Origin: an uncultured delta proteobacterium
GTDB lineage: Bacteria; Myxococcota_A; Polyangia; Polyangiales; Polyangiaceae
Length of the DNA stretch: 6,938 bases
NCBI GenBank assembly: GCA_903893335.1
Contig: CAITLX010000304.1
Location: forward strand, 1-6,938
Direction of reading: 5' to 3'
In this document: positions 6,701 through 6,938 of the stretch, piece by piece
Numbering within the stretch: position 1 is the stretch's first letter
How the letters are laid out: the number at the start of each line of letters is the position of its first letter
The notes under the pieces: model-generated
Databases searched by the model: none
What the model saw: only the letters and a program-made list of their open reading frames with translations
Told to the model about the DNA's origin: nothing
Position numbers and translations under genes: made by a program

Positions 6701-6938
6701 CTCAACGGCACGGCGGGGTGCGCCGCGCAGTCGGCCGACGCGCGCTGCCGCACCGGCGTGTGCGACTCCGACGCTGCCTGCGGCTGGGCCAACGGGACCG
6801 CGGGCTGCACCGAGAGCGCGTCGGATCTCCGCTGCCGCAGCGGCGAGTGCGGGGGCGACGGTAAGTGCATGCCCGCCGGCGGCTGCAACGTCGACTCCGA
6901 CTGCGCCGGCGGCACCTGGTGCAACGAGTCGCAGCAGA
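659..6938 (+). CDS. Giant cysteine-rich modular surface lipoprotein with DUF11 and Ig-like repeats (3' end beyond window)
   Basis: The frame is open from the ATG at 659 through the last base: 2093 full codons, no stop, so the C terminus is missing. Order of parts: signal peptide with lipobox LSAC (Cys43); beta-sandwich domain (63-302); two DUF11-like domains (303-425, 426-567); divergent InlB-B-like domain (568-651); five cysteine-free Ig-like domains (652-1181), each closing in a variant of FALTN; then an A/B tandem cysteine-rich array (1188 to the end). The start is fixed by an AGGTG site and the signal peptide. The first codons (tca, gct, tct, ctt, cga) end in A or T, unlike the rest of the gene, as is common where low mRNA structure helps initiation. 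DUF11 and Big_1-type domains are known from bacterial surface proteins and adhesins. I infer a long extracellular fibre or stalk, possibly for adhesion or recognition. No catalytic domain was recognised. The missing end could carry an anchor such as MYXO-CTERM. The reading frame is certain in practice; the function is not. Confidence 0.93.
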   Translation, partial: MSASTSLRSRFSPLRALAATFRRPAASLALFGAIAASSGLSACARDEQPTAAAEHLGSAEQAVWTNGDFEADNIGATPPTGWTVGTYLNGTGVTGSTASPPSSFGALNLSSTAGQGVQETFVVGGTQSSQSDPDLGTGQAFRFPLYGQRGVRVNYLSSTDNGKNKNANSLSQTMTVAAADVDPIDGTVHVRFAIAPVLENPAHGYTQQPYYYVEVNNVTKGTKLYGDFNIAGQVGVPWITTTSVLTGNQTQWTNWQLVDVAPGNAALAIGDQVKLTVVGSGCSLGGHFGRVYVDGMGSSIPGTYTWASGPTSASAGANITYTVNYRNGGSASAVGAQLAMVTPPNTTYQSVSGISGCTTPAANGTGTVTCPLGTLAPGASGSFTVTVKINAAATGTIVNGNYSISAVNQPTLLGAKVTTTIISAATLADVVVTKTSSVATTNWGQTFTYTIVAQNNGPNALAEGTVTLADVMPAQLASMTWTCTATRATNDTTTSCRRGFGSGTGSINRNTLRIGVGGKLTFVVSARVNTGSGLGSITNTATATVGGGFFDSNTANNTATVTTPIGTARTLTVTKSGTGTGTVVSAPAGVSCGATCAGTFVDGETVVLTASPLASGTFTGWGGACASAGSAGTCTLTLSGNQTVTAAFAAAVVSTPANVYVYSGSNQFAATGAAFGSSLVALVTDQNGNPVNNATVTWSKPASGASATIAATSNTNASGLATVTATANATAGTYAVTPSVTGATTQSTFKLTNVGPAAIVTYLSGGTAADPNQTTIGTQFPAPLAVTVTDTAGNPVSGVSVAFAVPGSGASGTRSSSTATTGSNGQASITVTANNTASPVAAGPVYTPWTATATVASVGSVNFQLVNLSPGPASIFVISGTPQTTPLNNAFPTALTVGVIDGVGNPQPNQTITFTAPASGASATFTPAGGTATTDSSGIATIVVTANGTAGAYTVNAAVGGVATPAAFALTNDASQSVTEQAGTPQATVVNTNFGTQLQVLVADANDNPISGVVVTFAVPASTGASVTFPGGVATATTNSSGLASILVKANTHAGAYTVSASTALSGANTGDFALTNEAGAASKVVAISGGSQHAVVGAAFASPLVAEVEDAFGNAVSGTNVTFSAPTTGASASFPGGASGFSDGAGLVSVNATAGSVAGGYNVTATFPGATASASFALTNDLGTGMCFTDADCTGGDWCLESSQLCKAQLANGVAIPSDPPHANPTLNATCTTAAATLVCQTNACDADAKCGWLNGTGTCTTGADARCRSGACSANGTCMPVGGCNADGDCTSEQYCNTGAHLCAAKIANSGALVAVTGHTPDLSSAVCGSASSSTIGGIECVTAVCDLDNACGWKNGTTGCAVGAADARCRSGQCSANGACMPASGCNVDADCGGGLWCNESANACTAKLANGVAIPNDPPHTSPTLTAVCTSAAATLVCQESVCDTDDKCGWRDGTSGCTASQADARCRSGECSADGTCKPLGGCNADADCAATQYCNTGAHACAAKIANSGALVAVAGHSPDLSSAVCASTSSSIIAVIECVTAVCDLDNACGWKNLTGACTASAADARCRTGVCDSDALCGWKVGTSGCTASTADTRCRSGQCSTNGACMPAGGCNVDADCGGGLWCNETTNTCTAKFANASPMPTDVPHANPTLDGKCTAPAALLVCQTSVCDADAKCGWADGTSGCTTGEDARCRSTACSANQTCMPLGGCNADADCTAAQYCDNAAHACAAKIANGSPLVTVSGHTPDLSVADCVTNTAIGGIECTTAVCDADNACGWKNSTPGCTASTLDARCRSAVCDADAKCGWADGTSGCTAATQDARCRSGACGGDGKCMPAGGCDIDSDCTGGKWCQETTHVCTAKLSNGTAMPTDAPHTNPALDGKCAAPAATLVCATSVCDSDDACGWKNGTSGCTTGADGRCRTGVCSVNGTCMPVAGCNADGDCASTQYCDTGAHACTAKIVNGNAVVSVTGHTPDLSIANCTTNGSIAGVECITAACDADNLCGLLNGTAGCAAQSADARCRTGVCDSDAACGWANGTAGCTESASDLRCRSGECGGDGKCMPAGGCNVDSDCAGGTWCNESQQ
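845..1564 (+). other. N-terminal beta-sandwich (carbohydrate-binding-like) domain, residues 63-302
   Basis: The domain opens with VWTNGDFEADN and a following TGW. This is the usual beginning of CBM4/9-like and related jelly-roll domains, where NGDFE precedes a Gly-Trp strand. It ends with GRVYVDGMG, resembling the closing strand (VYVDdv) of the same folds. Between them are aromatic-rich strands (YYYVEVNN, WTNWQLVDV). It has a single cysteine, Cys282. Sugar binding is an inference from fold resemblance; no binding residues can be assigned by eye. Confidence 0.5.
1565..1933 (+). other. DUF11-like domain 1, residues 303-425
   Basis: ASAGANITYTVNYRNGG is the typical DUF11 opening: a strand describing non-divergent beta-sandwich repeats found in bacterial surface proteins. 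It is followed by VTPPNTTYQSVSG and LGTLAPGASGSFTVTVK, which match the later strands of that family. Two cysteines (SGC and VTC) lie about 14 residues apart and could form a disulfide. The domain is an extracellular structural module. Confidence 0.65.
1934..2359 (+). other. DUF11-like domain 2, residues 426-567
   Basis: ADVVVTKTSS, then GQTFTYTIVAQNNGPNALA, is an unmistakable DUF11 start (a V-T-K-T strand, then F-T-Y-T-I-x-x-x-N-N-G-P). The domain closes with TNTATATV and SNTANNTATVTT, the usual last strands. WTC and TSC, in the middle, supply one likely disulfide. It follows domain 1 directly. Confidence 0.8.
2360..2611 (+). other. Divergent InlB B-repeat-like domain, residues 568-651
   Basis: The order LTVTKSGTGTGTV, SCGATCAGTF, GETVVLTASP, FTGWGGAC, LSGNQTVTAAF matches the 'bacterial repeat' / divergent InlB B-repeat domain seen in many secreted proteins of Gram-negative bacteria. 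The four cysteines (CGATC, and the pair in GAC...GTC) are typical of that family's disulfide-bearing form. It is a small extracellular module sitting between the DUF11 pair and the Ig-like stalk. Confidence 0.75.
2612..4201 (+). repeat. Five tandem Ig-like (Big_1-type) domains, residues 652-1181
   Basis: Five consecutive modules occupy residues 652-753, 754-867, 868-972, 973-1077 and 1078-1181 (102, 114, 105, 105 and 104 residues). Each carries a strand of the form LxVxVxDxxGNPVxxxxVxF, then GASATF or similar, then a TxxSGxAxxxVxANxxAGxYxVxA segment, and closes with KLTN, QLVN or FALTN. This is the pattern of bacterial Ig-like domain group 1, known from the stalks of intimin and invasin. There is no cysteine in the whole block. 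The five copies are well diverged from each other at DNA level, so the array is old. Copy 2 is about ten residues longer, with an insertion near TASPVAAGPVYTPW. Role inferred: a rigid spacer. Confidence 0.85.
4220..4822 (+). repeat. Cysteine-rich tandem unit 1 (modules A1 and B1), residues 1188-1388
   Basis: This is the first A-B unit, 201 residues. A1 (1188-1285, 98 residues) begins CFTDADC, continues WC...C, has the PPHANPTL segment, then CDADAKCGW and DARCRSGAC. B1 (1286-1388, 103 residues) begins CNADGDC, has QYCNTGAH, GHTPDLS, then CDLDNACGWKNGT and DARCRSGQC. Each module has 12 cysteines. Unit 1 is the shortest, because B1 lacks the extra CGW sub-module present in units 2-4. Confidence 0.9.
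4823..5515 (+). repeat. Cysteine-rich tandem unit 2 (modules A2 and B2), residues 1389-1619
   Basis: This unit has 231 residues. A2 (1389-1487, 99 residues, 12 Cys) has CNVDADC, LWCNES, PPHTSPTL and CDTDDKCGW. B2 (1488-1619, 132 residues, 16 Cys) resembles B1 closely (IANSGALVAVAGH, SSAVC, IECVTAVCDLDNACGW). It also carries an added 29-residue sub-module, CDSDALCGWKVGTSGC through TRCRSG, which brings four more cysteines. Confidence 0.9.
5516..6199 (+). repeat. Cysteine-rich tandem unit 3 (modules A3 and B3), residues 1620-1847
   Basis: This unit has 228 residues. A3 (1620-1717, 98 residues, 12 Cys) has CNVDADC, MPTDVPHANPTLDGKC and CDADAKCGWADGT. B3 (1718-1847, 130 residues, 16 Cys) has GHTPDLSVADC, IECTTAVCDADNACGWKNST and a second CGW sub-module, CDADAKCGWADGT. 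That second sub-module shares a 53-base identical stretch with A3 (see the direct repeat). Confidence 0.9.
5687..5739 (+). repeat. 53-base exact direct repeat, copy 1 (second copy at 6074-6126)
   Basis: Bases 5687-5739 (in module A3) and 6074-6126 (in the extra sub-module of B3) are identical over 53 bases, from GTGTGCGACGCC to CTCGGGCTGCAC. The offset is 387 bases (129 codons), so frame is kept. They encode the CDADAKCGWADGTSGC segment. Most equivalent segments elsewhere in the array differ at several bases, so this pair looks recently homogenised or copied. Confidence 0.85.
6200..6883 (+). repeat. Cysteine-rich tandem unit 4 (modules A4 and B4), residues 1848-2075
   Basis: This unit has 228 residues, exactly the length of unit 3. 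A4 (98 residues, 12 Cys) has CDIDSDC, MPTDAPHTNPALDGKC and CDSDDACGWKNGT. B4 (130 residues, 16 Cys) has GHTPDLSIANC, IAGVECITAAC and CDADNLCGLLNGT. The otherwise invariant Trp of CGW is Leu in that last motif. A second sub-module, CDSDAACGWANGT, follows. Confidence 0.9.
6884..6938 (+). repeat. Start of cysteine-rich unit 5 (module A5), cut by the window end
   Basis: The last 18 codons read CNVDSDCAGGTWCNESQQ, the opening of another A module. The array therefore continues past the window, and the total number of units is unknown. Confidence 0.9.

Noticed and set aside
4220..6883. CRISPR array or non-coding satellite because of the regular repetition
   Set aside because: Repeat periods are 603-693 bases, all multiples of three, with codon-level conservation of Cys, Asp and Gly. 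There are no short identical repeats with unique spacers.
4141..6924. Two long minus-strand frames (4141-5451 and 5476-6924) whose translations look repetitive, with recurrent LQPPAGMH and LRQRAS segments
   Set aside because: The repetition is only the mirror of the tandem cysteine-rich units on the plus strand. There is no ribosome site, no domain and no independent sign of coding.

Overview
The window reads as chromosomal DNA of a high-GC bacterium (about 70% G+C by eye, with most codons ending in G or C). It is most likely a myxobacterium (Myxococcota, Polyangia-like). The organism call is inferred from GC content and from the giant secreted protein. Its cysteine-rich repeats (CNxDxDC, CDxDxxCGW, DARCRSGxC) are of a kind I associate with myxobacterial surface proteins. 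No rRNA, tRNA, CRISPR array or mobile element was seen.

Layout: (1) Positions 1-465 hold the 3' part of an alpha/beta-hydrolase gene with a GFSNGG nucleophile elbow; its start lies before the window. (2) Positions 466-658 are an intergenic region. It has a small palindrome just after the hydrolase stop, an AT-richer patch, a dyad overlapping a perfect TTGACA box, a leader hairpin and a modest Shine-Dalgarno. (3) From the ATG at 659 to the end of the window (6938), one open reading frame runs without a stop for 2093 codons and leaves the window unfinished. It fills more than 90% of the sequence. Very long stop-free frames also exist on the opposite strand and in the other forward frames, but they are compositional shadows.

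The giant protein is modular. In order it has a signal peptide with a lipobox (Cys43), a beta-sandwich, possibly carbohydrate-binding domain (63-302), two DUF11-like domains (303-567), a divergent InlB-B-like domain (568-651), five consecutive cysteine-free Ig-like (Big_1-type) domains of 102-114 residues (652-1181), and from residue 1188 a cysteine-rich tandem array. The array alternates two related modules, A (98-99 residues) and B (103 or 130-132 residues), in four complete A-B units plus the start of a fifth. It contains 108 cysteines in 888 residues, with an even number in every module. The picture is a very long, disulfide-stiffened, surface-exposed stalk with a possible binding domain near its N terminus. 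Adhesion or cell-cell recognition is a reasonable inference, but no function is shown by the sequence. Nothing links the hydrolase functionally to the surface protein; they appear to be separate transcription units.
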